Source: Paenibacillus phyllosphaerae
GTDB lineage: Bacteria > Bacillota > Bacilli > Paenibacillales > Paenibacillaceae
Assembly (NCBI RefSeq): GCF_014192105.1
Contig: NZ_JACHXK010000004.1
Span: forward strand, 434,001 to 498,000
Length of the DNA: 64,000 nucleotides
Reading direction: 5' to 3'
Shown: positions 52,994 through 61,840 of the stretch, piece after piece
How positions within the stretch are numbered: position 1 is the first letter of the stretch
How the letters are laid out: the number at the start of each line of letters is the position of its first letter
Position numbers and translations under genes: made by a program
Notes under the pieces: generated by a model
What the model was told of the DNA's origin: nothing
Database searches by the model: none
The model's input: the letters and a program-made list of their open reading frames with translations, nothing else

Positions 52994-54799
52994 ATGGCAT
53001 TGGATGGAATCGTTACCCGTGCCGTCGTACACGAGCTGCAATCGCTCGTCGGCGCGCGCATTCATAAAATACATCAACCTACCGATCACGACCTTGTCCT
53101 GCAGATCCGCGGCGGAAGCACGCCGGGTAAACTGCTCTTGTCCGCGAATCCGACCTATCCTCGCGTTCATTTCACGAATCAAACGTTCATCAATCCGAAG
53201 GAAGCGCCGATGTTCTGCATGCTGATGCGCAAGTATTGCGAAGGCGGCCAGATCGAAGAGGTGCTGCAGATCGGCAACGAACGCATCATCCATATGCGGA
53301 TTCGCCAGCGCGATGAACTCGGGGATATCGCCCTAAAGACGATCATTATCGAGATTATGGGCCGGCACAGCAATATCATTCTGGTCGATCATGCGACAGG
53401 CGCGATCCATGACGGCATTCATCATGTGACGCCTTCCATCAGCAGCTACCGCATCGTCATGCCGGGGTCCGAATATGTTGCGCCACCGGAACAAGGCAAG
53501 CTGAACCCACTCCACATAACGACACGAGCGGCGTTCGAGTCGGCTCTAACGGAAGCGATTCCGGAAGTCGAACGCGCAGGCGATACCGTGCTGGCTCCAG
53601 TCGCACCGGATAAGCTGCTTGTATCGGCCTTCAGCGGATTAAGCCCGTTGCTGGCCAAAGAGATCATTTATCGCGGTCGCCTCGCGCTTAATCCGCTCTT
53701 GACCTTAGAAGAGCTGTGCACGGCGATATGGCCAGCGTTCGAAGCGATGATGCTAGCCTGGACCGATCACCGATATGATCCGCAAAATGTGCAGCCGGAC
53801 GAGCAATCGAGCGGCAAAGCCGCATTCTCCGTCGCAGCGCTCACACACTTGGCCACGAACGGACACGTACAGTCATTCGAGACGGTCAGCGAGTGTCTGG
53901 AAGCCTTTTATGGCGATAAGGCGCAGCGGGATACGGTCAAACAACGGGTGTCCGATCTCATTCGTTTTTTGCAGAATGAACGGAACAAGAACGTGAAGAA
54001 GCTGGAGAAGCTGCAGGAAACGTTGGATGAAGCGAAGGATGCGGATAAGTTCCGGATTCTCGGCGAGTTGCTAACGACATATATGCATCAGTTCAGCCGG
54101 GGAGATAAACAGGTCGAGGTCGTGAACTACTATGATGAGGACCAGCAGGCAATCACGATCGCGCTTGACCCGCAGCTAACGCCTTCGGAGAACGCGCAGC
54201 GTTATTTCAAGCGATACAATAAGCACAAGAATTCGTTAACGGCCGTCGCTGAACAGATGAAGCAAGCGCACCAGGAGATCGCTTATCTCGAATCGCTCCT
54301 GCAGCAGCTCGAATCCGCCTCGCTCTCCGATATCGATGAGATTCGAGAAGAGCTCGTGGAACAAGGCTATCTAAGGGATCGAGCCAAACGCGGACCGAAG
54401 AAAAAGAAGAATGCCCGACCTTCCTTGCTGTGCTATACGTCAAGCGAAGGCATTGCGATCTACGTCGGCAAGAACAATACGCAGAACGATTACCTGACGA
54501 ACAAAACGGCCGGACCGAATGAAACGTGGCTGCATACGAAGGATATTCCGGGCTCCCATGTCGTCATTCGCGCGACGGAATTCGGCGACGCGACGTTAGA
54601 AGAAGCGGCAATGCTCGCGGCCCACTACAGCCAAGCGCGCTCCTCGAGTTTGGTCCCGGTCGATTATACGCTTATCCGGTATGTGAAGAAGCCAAGCGGC
54701 GCGAAACCTGGTTTCGTCATCTATGATCACCAGAAGACATTGTTTATCACGCCGGATGAACAGCGAATCAAGTCCTGGCCTTCCGTAATCAAAAATTGA
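52994..54799 (+). CDS. rqcH: RqcH, ribosome-associated quality-control protein (NEMF/YloA family)
   Basis: RqcH (601 residues) binds obstructed 50S subunits and adds C-terminal alanine tails to stalled chains. An NFACT-N domain (MALDGIVTRAVVHELQSLVGARI, with the DEL/NPTYPR region) is followed by helix-hairpin-helix and coiled-coil middle parts (about 300-440) and the C-terminal NFACT-R domain with YVGKNNTQNDYLTNKTA and ETWLHTKDIPGSHVVI. Older names call this family fibronectin-binding. AAAGGAG precedes the start. It is divergent from the calcium ATPase. Confidence 0.96.
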   Translation: MALDGIVTRAVVHELQSLVGARIHKIHQPTDHDLVLQIRGGSTPGKLLLSANPTYPRVHFTNQTFINPKEAPMFCMLMRKYCEGGQIEEVLQIGNERIIHMRIRQRDELGDIALKTIIIEIMGRHSNIILVDHATGAIHDGIHHVTPSISSYRIVMPGSEYVAPPEQGKLNPLHITTRAAFESALTEAIPEVERAGDTVLAPVAPDKLLVSAFSGLSPLLAKEIIYRGRLALNPLLTLEELCTAIWPAFEAMMLAWTDHRYDPQNVQPDEQSSGKAAFSVAALTHLATNGHVQSFETVSECLEAFYGDKAQRDTVKQRVSDLIRFLQNERNKNVKKLEKLQETLDEAKDADKFRILGELLTTYMHQFSRGDKQVEVVNYYDEDQQAITIALDPQLTPSENAQRYFKRYNKHKNSLTAVAEQMKQAHQEIAYLESLLQQLESASLSDIDEIREELVEQGYLRDRAKRGPKKKKNARPSLLCYTSSEGIAIYVGKNNTQNDYLTNKTAGPNETWLHTKDIPGSHVVIRATEFGDATLEEAAMLAAHYSQARSSSLVPVDYTLIRYVKKPSGAKPGFVIYDHQKTLFITPDEQRIKSWPSVIKN

Positions 54800-54857
54800 T
54801 AGTTCGGGGATGCTGCGTTCCCTAACGGTCACAAACCATCCCCATTCAATTCGCAGC

Positions 54858-54905
54858 AAAAAAAGACGTGCTCCCGGCGGTTAAGCCGAAGGAACACGTC
54901 TTTTT
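54858..54905. terminator. bidirectional terminator between rqcH and the PHP gene
   Basis: AAAGACGTG and CACGTCTTT form the outer stem, with further pairing inside (CTCC/GGAA region and CGGCGG...CCG). TTTTT follows on the plus strand and a run of seven Ts on the minus strand. Confidence 0.88.
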
Positions 54906-54932
54906 GCTTCGCGTTATCCACGGTATGGCAGC

Positions 54933-55793
54933 TTAAGACTGACCATGCCGCTTGGCAGGATCTAATTGCTCGAGCACCGCTGCGTCAACCGACCGATTGC
55001 CGATCGGCCCGTGGAATACTTCGCCTTGGCGCTTGCCGTGAAAGTCCGACCCGCCCGTTATGATCAAGCCGTACCGCTCAGCCAGCTTCACATATTTGGC
55101 TTCTTCTTCCGGCGAATGATCGGAGTGATAGGCCTCGATGCCTTGCGCGCCATAACGAATGATCGATTCGACCAGCTCGTCTGCGTCATAGAGCCCCGGA
55201 TGCGCAATTACGCTCGTGCCGCCCGCTTCCTTGATCCATTCGATCGCCTCGAACGGATGCAGCCGCGGCGGATTCGCATAGGCTTGCGCGCCTTGGCCTA
55301 AGTAACGATCGAACGCCTCTTGCATGGAAGTTACGACGCCTTTGGCCAGCAGCACCGCCGCAATATGCGGGCGGCCGATCGTGCCGCCTTCCTTGCCCGA
55401 TCGCTTTGCTTCGTCCATTACTTCTTCGATCGTAACGGCAATGCCTAGATCGCGAAGTTTCTGCAGTATCATCTCGTTGCGACGGTCCCTTACGTCCAGC
55501 AATCCACGCAGCTTTGCCCGCCAAGCTTCATCCTGCCAGTCGGTGTAGTAACCTAGAATGTGGATATCCTTGCCCTCGGCAACCGTGCTGATCTCGACGC
55601 CCGGTACGACAACCACGCCAAGCCGCTCGCCTTCTTGCATCGCTTCGTCGATGCCCTCTACGGTGTCATGATCCGTAATTGCCACCGCATACAATCCGGC
55701 TTCTTTGGCCAGACGAACATTCTCGGCCGGACGGTTCAGACCGTCCGAAGCGGTCGTATGCGTATGCAAATCCACTCGATTCGTTAGAGCCAT
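54933..55793 (-). CDS. PHP-domain phosphoesterase (YciV/RnaAM-like)
   Basis: This 286-residue PHP protein has the metal-binding motifs DLHTHTTASDG, AITDHDTVEG, GVEIS, GRPHIAAVL, VIAHPG and GGSDFHG. Members of the YciV branch act as 5'-3' exonucleases on RNA ends or on 3',5'-bisphosphonucleotides. The choice between these cannot be made here. Its start overlaps the end of the upstream LysR gene by 10 nt, so they form an operon. Confidence 0.92.
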   Translation of the reverse strand: MALTNRVDLHTHTTASDGLNRPAENVRLAKEAGLYAVAITDHDTVEGIDEAMQEGERLGVVVVPGVEISTVAEGKDIHILGYYTDWQDEAWRAKLRGLLDVRDRRNEMILQKLRDLGIAVTIEEVMDEAKRSGKEGGTIGRPHIAAVLLAKGVVTSMQEAFDRYLGQGAQAYANPPRLHPFEAIEWIKEAGGTSVIAHPGLYDADELVESIIRYGAQGIEAYHSDHSPEEEAKYVKLAERYGLIITGGSDFHGKRQGEVFHGPIGNRSVDAAVLEQLDPAKRHGQS

Positions 55794-56695
55794 TGCTGAA
55801 GATCCCTCTCTCGCAAAAAAGTAAGAAACGTCACGGCCGATATCGGCAGAAGCGCCGATTTGAGATTAATCGAATAGAACTGCCGCTTGAATTTAATATC
55901 CGTCAGCGGGATAGTCTGAATCAAGCCCAAGGCGACCTCATGCTTGACCGATGAAGCCGAGAGGAACGAAATCCCGAGGCCCGCTTCGACAGCCGACTTC
56001 ACGGCCCCCGTACTGCCGAGCTCCATCACGATTTTCAAGTCGGAAGGGTCAATATGCATCTGGCGCATCTGCTCTTCCATCACAAGCCGAGTGCCGGATC
56101 CCTGCTCGCGAAGCACGAACGGATAAGCAATCGCATCCTGGAGGGAGACTTCCGGCAGTGCCGCAAGCGGATGAGCCTTATCGACGACCAGCTGGAGCTC
56201 ATCGCTCATCACCGCCTCCATATGGATGTCCGGATGATTGACGGGAGCTTCGACCAGGCCGAAATTAAGCTGGTGATTCAGGATATCCTCCACAATCTGG
56301 GCGGTATTCATCACCTTCAAACTGATCGCGATATGCGGGAACTCCTGCCCGAACGGGCCGAGCAGGCGGGGAAGGATATATTCGCCGATCGTCAAGGAAG
56401 AGCCAAGCAGCAGCCGACCTTTGAGCTGCTTCGTGAATTTGGACATATGGGCGTCCGTTTCGCGGATCAGCTCGATGCTCTTAAGCGCATACGGCATCAA
56501 CGCTCGACCGGATTCGGTTAACTCGATCCGTTTGGTGGACCGCTGCAGCAGTTTCGTGCCAAAATAATCCTCAAGCGACTGCACCTGCATGGTCACGGCC
56601 GGCTGCGTCATATGAAGCGCCTGTGCAGCAGCCGAGAAGCTGCCCCGTTCAGCAACCGTATAGAAGATATGTAATTGATGAAAATTAAGTGCCAT
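55784..56695 (-). CDS. LysR-family regulator, CysL/YeiE-like
   Basis: This 303-residue regulator has the helix-turn-helix FHQLHIFYTVAERGSFSAAAQALHMTQPAVTMQVQSLE and a type 2 periplasmic-binding effector domain from about residue 92 (LLGSSLTIGEYILPRLLG). The N-terminus and the REQGSGTR segment recall the CysL/YeiE branch that senses sulfur compounds; this is only a family-level resemblance. It is the first gene of a pair with the PHP phosphoesterase. Confidence 0.9.
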   Translation of the reverse strand: MALNFHQLHIFYTVAERGSFSAAAQALHMTQPAVTMQVQSLEDYFGTKLLQRSTKRIELTESGRALMPYALKSIELIRETDAHMSKFTKQLKGRLLLGSSLTIGEYILPRLLGPFGQEFPHIAISLKVMNTAQIVEDILNHQLNFGLVEAPVNHPDIHMEAVMSDELQLVVDKAHPLAALPEVSLQDAIAYPFVLREQGSGTRLVMEEQMRQMHIDPSDLKIVMELGSTGAVKSAVEAGLGISFLSASSVKHEVALGLIQTIPLTDIKFKRQFYSINLKSALLPISAVTFLTFLRERDLQQWL

Positions 56696-56730
56696 GGACG
56701 GGTTACCTTCTTTCCTTCGCTGTCGGATTC

Positions 56731-56736
56731 ATTATA
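56731..56736 (-). promoter_or_regulatory. -10 box of the CysL-like regulator gene
   Basis: A perfect TATAAT on the minus strand lies 36 nt before the start codon. The -35 region would fall within the T-run of the terminator immediately upstream, so the signals are packed together. Confidence 0.5.
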
Positions 56737-56753
56737 CATGGCCGTGCAATCAT

Positions 56754-56789
56754 AAAAAAGCATGTGCCGGGGATACCTCGCACATGCTT
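56754..56789 (-). terminator. terminator after the 145-residue hypothetical gene
   Basis: AAGCATGTGC and GCACATGCTT form a perfect 10-bp stem followed on the minus strand by TTTTTT. It lies 10 nt after the gene stop. Confidence 0.92.
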
Positions 56790-56798
56790 GTCCTGTTA

Positions 56799-57236
56799 TT
56801 ATTTCCGTTTGCGGCTATTCTTTATTAAAGTCATTCTGCGCGAATGGCGCAGCCAAGAATAGTATGATTTCAGATCCCGCAGCTCGATCGTCTCGGACAT
56901 GCGTCCCAAGAAGGTTACAACGATCATCTTGTGCAGCGGGTTGCCTGCAATATCTGTTTCCTTCTCAAGCGTTCCGAATTCCGCAACGAAGACGAGATCG
57001 TCATCGATCAAATAGACATCTTGCTCGTTCCGATAGTAGGATTCCACTCTGCCCTGCTTCAGACATTGCCACATGAAACTCGCAATATCCTCATAGCCGG
57101 TCTTCTCGCTCTCAACGCGATCGGCCCAGCGGCTTTTGGCATGGTTCGTGATGACAATATCCGCAACTTTCTTGTCGCCGAGAACGACGTGAAAAGGTTC
57201 GTAGGTACTCCATCTTTCCGTCATTTTATCTTTCAT
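56799..57236 (-). CDS. hypothetical protein, 145 residues
   Basis: GGGGAGGGGTGG precedes the ATG, and the gene has its own promoter and terminator. The product is soluble with no signal peptide. It contains ITNHAKSRWADRVE and a GYEDIASFMWQCLKQGRV segment, then beta-rich sequence (VYLIDDDLVFVAEFGTLEKET, KMIVVTFLGRMSETIELRDL) and ends in a strongly basic tail (RHSRRMTLIKNSRKRK) that could touch nucleic acid. I do not recognise the family. Confidence 0.85.
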   Translation of the reverse strand: MKDKMTERWSTYEPFHVVLGDKKVADIVITNHAKSRWADRVESEKTGYEDIASFMWQCLKQGRVESYYRNEQDVYLIDDDLVFVAEFGTLEKETDIAGNPLHKMIVVTFLGRMSETIELRDLKSYYSWLRHSRRMTLIKNSRKRK

Positions 57237-57293
57237 CGCGATCCACCCCTCCCCAAGAAGCAGGCCTTATTATCTATATCTATACACGCTTTC

Positions 57294-57321
57294 ATTGTAG
57301 CATGCCTGTCCGATATTTCAA
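57294..57321 (-). promoter_or_regulatory. sigma-A promoter of the 145-residue hypothetical gene
   Basis: On the minus strand TTGAAA (5 of 6) and an extended -10 TGCTACAAT are 16 nt apart, ending 57 nt before the start codon. Confidence 0.65.
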
Positions 57322-57364
57322 CATAAAAATAAAGTTAAGCCATTACTGGAATAATATGGTTTAT

Positions 57365-57410
57365 CCGGAAACAAATAGACTTCCGCACCTGCCTATTCGG
57401 AGCGAAAGTC
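57365..57410 (-). terminator. probable terminator after ylbG
   Basis: GACTTTCGC and GCGGAAGTC (57378-57410, one G-T pair) form a 9-bp stem, followed on the minus strand by the T-rich TATTTGTTT. Confidence 0.55.
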
Positions 57411-57425
57411 TGAAAGTCTTCCCTG

Positions 57426-57689
57426 TTACAAACTATAAAATCTGGTTTTGTCCGGTACCCCTTGGGTGTACTCGGTCTTAATCTCGTTACGATACGATCG
57501 CTCAATCTTCCTGACGAATGAGAGCCGTTGAATGTTGCGTACAGTTTCTTCCGCGCGGTCGGCATTCATATACATGACCACATAATGCATCTTACGGGAC
57601 ATATAATGAACGCTTCCGTACTTCTCAAGATTCCGTGCCGCTTTCAAATCGCTAACCCATACGATATATCCCGTACGCTCTGAAAACAT
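57426..57689 (-). CDS. ylbG: YlbG-family protein (DUF2129)
   Basis: This 87-residue protein matches YlbG: TGYIVWVSDLKAARNLEKYGSVHYMSRKMHYVVMYMN and the C-terminal IERSYRNEIKTEY. The family is small, soluble and of unknown function, and lies next to ylbF in bacilli. Here it follows the ricF (ylbF) gene by 29 nt, keeping that pairing. Confidence 0.9.
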   Translation of the reverse strand: MFSERTGYIVWVSDLKAARNLEKYGSVHYMSRKMHYVVMYMNADRAEETVRNIQRLSFVRKIERSYRNEIKTEYTQGVPDKTRFYSL

Positions 57690-57718
57690 ATGTCCCTGGT
57701 TCCCCCTAACGCTCTAAC

Positions 57719-58225
57719 CTATCCGCAGCCGCCTGATCCGCAACTGCAGGAACCGCCGCTGCCGCAGCCGCCTCCCGCACGTTCGTTGCCAGGCACCTTA
57801 ATCGTATCGGAGATGGAGCCAGCCACCTGCGTGGCGATCTCATGGAGCAGCTCATCCAACGTCTGCTCGGCTGCCTTGAATCGGCTGACCGCTTCCATCG
57901 CGTCCAGCTCGCGCTGGATCTCCTTCACTTTGTCCTTGGCCGCATGGTAATCCGGGTGGAAACGCCCGAAGCGCTCCGTCTCGCCGAATGCTTCTTTGGC
58001 TTTGGCGAATCGCTTGGCCAATACTTGAACCTCCTGATCCTGCTCCACCACATGCTTCCAATATAAATATTCGGCTACTTCTGCCGATTGGTTGATCATA
58101 TCTCCCAAATCATAAGCAAGCAGAAGCAGCTCGCCCATATCAAAGGACTGCACGGCACTTGCCGTTCCAAAGAATGGCTCGCCCCATGCTTCGTGCGATT
58201 GCTCATTCATTGTCATCGCTTGCAC
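57719..58225 (-). CDS. ricF: RicF (YlbF), subunit of the Ric iron-sulfur complex
   Basis: RicF works with RicA (YmcA) and RicT (YaaT) in a complex that carries iron-sulfur clusters, promotes RNase Y maturation of transcripts and supports sporulation, competence and biofilm formation. The helical core includes RFGRFHPDYHAAKDKVKEIQRELDAMEAV. The C-terminus is a Gly/Cys tail with five cysteines (GCGSGGSCSCGSGGCG), as in B. subtilis YlbF. I set the start at the GTG at 58225, nine nt after AAAGGAG; longer forms overlap that site. The product is 168 residues. Confidence 0.92.
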   Translation of the reverse strand: MQAMTMNEQSHEAWGEPFFGTASAVQSFDMGELLLLAYDLGDMINQSAEVAEYLYWKHVVEQDQEVQVLAKRFAKAKEAFGETERFGRFHPDYHAAKDKVKEIQRELDAMEAVSRFKAAEQTLDELLHEIATQVAGSISDTIKVPGNERAGGGCGSGGSCSCGSGGCG

Positions 58226-58356
58226 TAGCGCCCACTCCTTTCTATATCTGCCGCAGACCGAAGTCTGAGGAGTTGTCATAACACGGTGGCAAGCTAAACA
58301 ACTCGCCTTCCCCCATCATATCATAGGTCAGATGGGAAGGGATAGACAAACTGCCT

Positions 58357-60009
58357 TCAAACTTTGGCAGGTAGCGGTATGATTAGCATCATTTCGTCCC
58401 ACATGTCAGGAGCTAACCGAACCTTTTCCACTGCCTCTGCCTTGCGAAGTTGTCCGCTAACCGCCCATGCCGCTCCATCGCCTTCCAGTCGTTCCGGGAT
58501 AAATGGGACGATGGAATCGCTTATCTTAAGCTTAACCGGGATTCGCCAGCTTAACGCACGTTCCAACAGTTCCCGTCTCGTCGAGTGGTGATACGATCTC
58601 ATGTCGCTGCGCCATACGCAAGGAATCTCATGGAGCCCTTGATATATCGCATGCGGTTCTTGCGGCGCTGCAATTTCGGTATACGATTCTGTATCGACTG
58701 CTTCGCCGAACAGAGAATCGAACTTGCGCTCGAATGTTATGTCTTGGTCTAAGACATTTGTGTGCACATGCGAAGCTTTAGAATTGGAGGCCGTAGGCAG
58801 CGGGTATAATGGGACGGAGTCGATCTCGATATCCTGTATCCAACCTTCCAGCGCGATGGCAAGCAGCTCCGGCATCTTATCTTGCGAAGCATACTCCAGA
58901 AATTCGGTAATATCCCCTGCGGTGTACCCGCATTTGGCCGCTCGCAGCACGTATTCTTTGTCTAACCGATAAACCGTCATCACATCGGAAGACAGCCGTT
59001 TGGCGATAAGCTCAAGACCCAATCGAATCGTTGCCGGTACGTCCAGCGGGACGAAGATTTCCCCGTCTGGCGACAAATGGATGGATGCGAACTCATCCGA
59101 CCTCAAATCCAGCGTTCCTTGCGGCTCCGGGCGCGGGTTGAACAGCCATCTGTAAGCGGCTGCGCCTTCGTCTGTTTCGCGTTGCTCCATCCAGCCAAGT
59201 CCAGCCATTAACGCGCACCACTGCTCCATAGATTCCGACGTTGGCGAAGGCATCTTGTACCACTCCTGCGTCTTCCAATAAGAGGTCAGGGCCGCCGCAT
59301 GCGATAGCTGCGGATAACGCAGTGCATAATGCTCCATCCAGAATCGGATCAGCCACGCCTCACGAATATCTTCTATCCGAGCAAGGAAGTTGTTCAGTCG
59401 GTCTGGCATGATCGCATAGGTCTGCCCGCTGCGCTCGATTACGCCGGTGCGCACCAAATAATCAAGCATGAGGTCAAACGAAAGCGTCCCCGTTCCGCTG
59501 AACGAGGACAACTTTAGACAGTCTACTAATTCCCCCGGCACATCGACTTGGAGCATACATCTCTCGATGGTTCGCTTCGGGAAGACCCCTTTGCTGGTCA
59601 GTTTTAATCCGTTATGCAAGAGCTCGGCCAGACCGTAGATTATGCGCAGTCCATAAGGCAACGGCTGCTCTTGATCGTCTTTGAAGATCAATTGCCCAAT
59701 GCTGACCGGTTCGGGTCTCTGCAGATCAAACAGAGCGGCGTGGATGTGAAAGTAATGCCCAGCCGGTATAAAATAAACCTTTTCACCCCAGCCTTTTCGT
59801 ACGGATCGGACAAGCTCCTGGCCAATCAGCTCGTACAGGCCTATTCGGTATTCCGCTCCCGAATAACCCGGCCCCATATCGCGCAGCAGCTTCTCGTCCG
59901 TGAACGGCTGTGCGCCATAATGGGTCACAATCGACTGGAGTACCGTTCTTCCCAGCCCAGTAATCGAAGCTACAGTGGAATAGATGTTGTGGCTGCTGCT
60001 GAGTCTCAT
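58357..60009 (-). CDS. XPB-associated protein (helicase XPB/Ssl2 N-terminal-like)
   Basis: This 550-residue protein follows the XPB helicase gene with a four-nt overlap (ATGA). It lacks Walker motifs. Mostly helical winged-helix-like sequence (about 20-240) is followed by a region (about 300-400) with SIHLSPDGEIFVPLDVPATIRLGLELIAKRLSSDVMTVYRLDKEYVLRAAKCGYTAGDITEFLE, which resembles the helicase-associated XPB/Ssl2 N-terminal domain of actinobacterial partner proteins. It probably acts with the helicase, as accessory proteins such as Bax1 do in archaea. The role is inferred from context. Confidence 0.8.
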   Translation of the reverse strand: MRLSSSHNIYSTVASITGLGRTVLQSIVTHYGAQPFTDEKLLRDMGPGYSGAEYRIGLYELIGQELVRSVRKGWGEKVYFIPAGHYFHIHAALFDLQRPEPVSIGQLIFKDDQEQPLPYGLRIIYGLAELLHNGLKLTSKGVFPKRTIERCMLQVDVPGELVDCLKLSSFSGTGTLSFDLMLDYLVRTGVIERSGQTYAIMPDRLNNFLARIEDIREAWLIRFWMEHYALRYPQLSHAAALTSYWKTQEWYKMPSPTSESMEQWCALMAGLGWMEQRETDEGAAAYRWLFNPRPEPQGTLDLRSDEFASIHLSPDGEIFVPLDVPATIRLGLELIAKRLSSDVMTVYRLDKEYVLRAAKCGYTAGDITEFLEYASQDKMPELLAIALEGWIQDIEIDSVPLYPLPTASNSKASHVHTNVLDQDITFERKFDSLFGEAVDTESYTEIAAPQEPHAIYQGLHEIPCVWRSDMRSYHHSTRRELLERALSWRIPVKLKISDSIVPFIPERLEGDGAAWAVSGQLRKAEAVEKVRLAPDMWDEMMLIIPLPAKV

Positions 60010-61691
60010 ACCGTTTCCTCCATATGTCCTTCAGAATGATCCGCACGATTCCAGGGAGATACGTCGTATTGATAGCCCTGCTCTAGCAGAAAAAGCTGCC
60101 TTTTGCGCGCAAACTCCGTTTCCTTGGTCCCCTCCGTGACAATGGTATAGAACCACGCCGTGTTGTCATGCTGCTTCGGACGCAAGATACGCCCGATCCG
60201 TTGAGCTTCCTCCTGTCTGGATCCGTAACTGCCGGAGACTTGAATCGCTACAGCCGCGTCCGGTAAATCCACGGCAAAATTAGCCACTTTGGATACGATC
60301 AGAACCGGAATTTCGCCTGCCTTGAATGAAGCATATAGACGCTCTCTTTCCATATGAGGCAGCTCCCCGGTTAGAACAGGCGCTTGCAGCTTGTCCGATA
60401 GATCATGCAATTGCGTCAGATATTGTCCGATCACCAGGGCAGGCTTGCCCGTATGCCGCTGCAACAGTTCCTTAACCGCTTCCGCCTTGGCTTTGTTCTC
60501 GGAAGCGATCCGCAGCCGCTCGACGCCTGAGGCGGCCTCATACTTCTCCCTTTCCTCCGCGGCAAAAGGCACGCGAATTTCGGCGCATGTCACGTCCGCG
60601 ATCCAGCTTTGTTCCTCCAACACCTTCCACGGCAGATCGAATCGCTTCGGTCCGATTAGCGAGAACACATCCGTTTCTCTGCCGTCTTCACGTACCAGCG
60701 TCGCCGTCAAGCCTAGCCGCCTCGTAGCCTGCAGATCTGCGGTCATCCGGAATACAGGCGCGGGCAACAAATGCACCTCATCATAAATAATCAGTCCCCA
60801 ATTCCGTTCGCTGAACAGCTTCATATGTTCGAAGTCGTCCATATTCTGCTTACGGTGGGTCAGAATTTGATAAGTCGCTATTGTAACGGGATTGACTCTC
60901 TTGGAGGTTCCCGCGTACTCCCCGATCATCTCCGGGCTGAGCGTCGTTTTGTCGAGCAGTTCTCTTTTCCACTGCTTAACCGAAGTAACATTCGACGTCA
61001 ATATAAGCGTATCGCAACACAACCGGCTCATCGCGCCGATGCCAATGACGGTCTTGCCCGCTCCGCAAGGCAGTACGAGCACCCCGCTGCCCCCGTCCAT
61101 GCGTTCTTCGCAGTAGAACAGATCGATGGCCCGCTTCTGATAATCCCGCAGCTTAAGATCCGGTCTCAGCTGCACCTGAAGGGATTCGCCATGACGATAG
61201 CCGGCCAAGTCGATCACAGGATAACCGGCTCGTGCGAGTTCTTGTTTCAGCGCGCCGCGGTTCTCCGGCTTCACTAGCCGCTCCCCTTCTCGCGTTGTCA
61301 GCAACAATCCGCCAAGCGCTGATTTGGCGCTTAATTCAGATAGCAGACTTTCGTCGCCGGACAGCCGCAGCTCCGCATGCTCGGTACGTTCAAGCTTCAA
61401 CTGCCCGTACCGATTCATCATCAACTGGACATGCGATATCACTTTGGACGGCAGCTCATAGCTATTATAGTCGGTTAAAAACCGAATGATCTCCTCATGC
61501 GTAATGCCTGCAACCGCAGCGTTCCAGAGTGACAGCGGCGTAATCCGATAGGTATGTATATGTCCGGGCCGTTTCGTCAGATCGGCAAATCGTGACAACT
61601 GCTCACGGGCGCACTCCGCCTCCGGATGCCGTTCATCGAGCAGCACGGTAGAATCCGACTGGACAATTAATGGACGATGTTCGCGTCTCAC
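60006..61691 (-). CDS. XPB/Ssl2-type DNA repair helicase
   Basis: This 561-residue superfamily 2 helicase carries an N-terminal damage-recognition-like part (about 1-170), Walker A with K213-T214 (LPCGAGKTVIG), a DEVH box at 304-307, the XPB-specific RED motif at 334-336 (VREDGRE), and helicase motif VI QRIGRILRPKQ. XPB unwinds DNA in eukaryotic nucleotide excision repair and TFIIH; bacterial versions unwind 3'-5' in vitro but their role is open. The start is a GTG after GGAAG. It is followed by its probable partner. Confidence 0.94.
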   Translation of the reverse strand: MRREHRPLIVQSDSTVLLDERHPEAECAREQLSRFADLTKRPGHIHTYRITPLSLWNAAVAGITHEEIIRFLTDYNSYELPSKVISHVQLMMNRYGQLKLERTEHAELRLSGDESLLSELSAKSALGGLLLTTREGERLVKPENRGALKQELARAGYPVIDLAGYRHGESLQVQLRPDLKLRDYQKRAIDLFYCEERMDGGSGVLVLPCGAGKTVIGIGAMSRLCCDTLILTSNVTSVKQWKRELLDKTTLSPEMIGEYAGTSKRVNPVTIATYQILTHRKQNMDDFEHMKLFSERNWGLIIYDEVHLLPAPVFRMTADLQATRRLGLTATLVREDGRETDVFSLIGPKRFDLPWKVLEEQSWIADVTCAEIRVPFAAEEREKYEAASGVERLRIASENKAKAEAVKELLQRHTGKPALVIGQYLTQLHDLSDKLQAPVLTGELPHMERERLYASFKAGEIPVLIVSKVANFAVDLPDAAVAIQVSGSYGSRQEEAQRIGRILRPKQHDNTAWFYTIVTEGTKETEFARKRQLFLLEQGYQYDVSPWNRADHSEGHMEETV

Positions 61692-61797
61692 ACGTTCCGC
61701 TTCCTTTCGTAGATCGAGTACAGCTGGTATGCTGCAGCTATTTCGCTCATCTAGTCAGTATGAAAGGAACGCAGGTCTTTTATTCCAACCGAACAAT

Positions 61798-61830
61798 AAA
61801 AAAAGCATGCAGCTATTACCCTGCATGCTT
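61798..61830 (-). terminator. terminator after the CBS-domain gene
   Basis: AAGCATGCAG and CTGCATGCTT form a perfect 10-bp stem, followed on the minus strand by seven T residues. It lies 10 nt after the CBS gene. Confidence 0.93.
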
Positions 61831-61840
61831 GTCGACCCCA

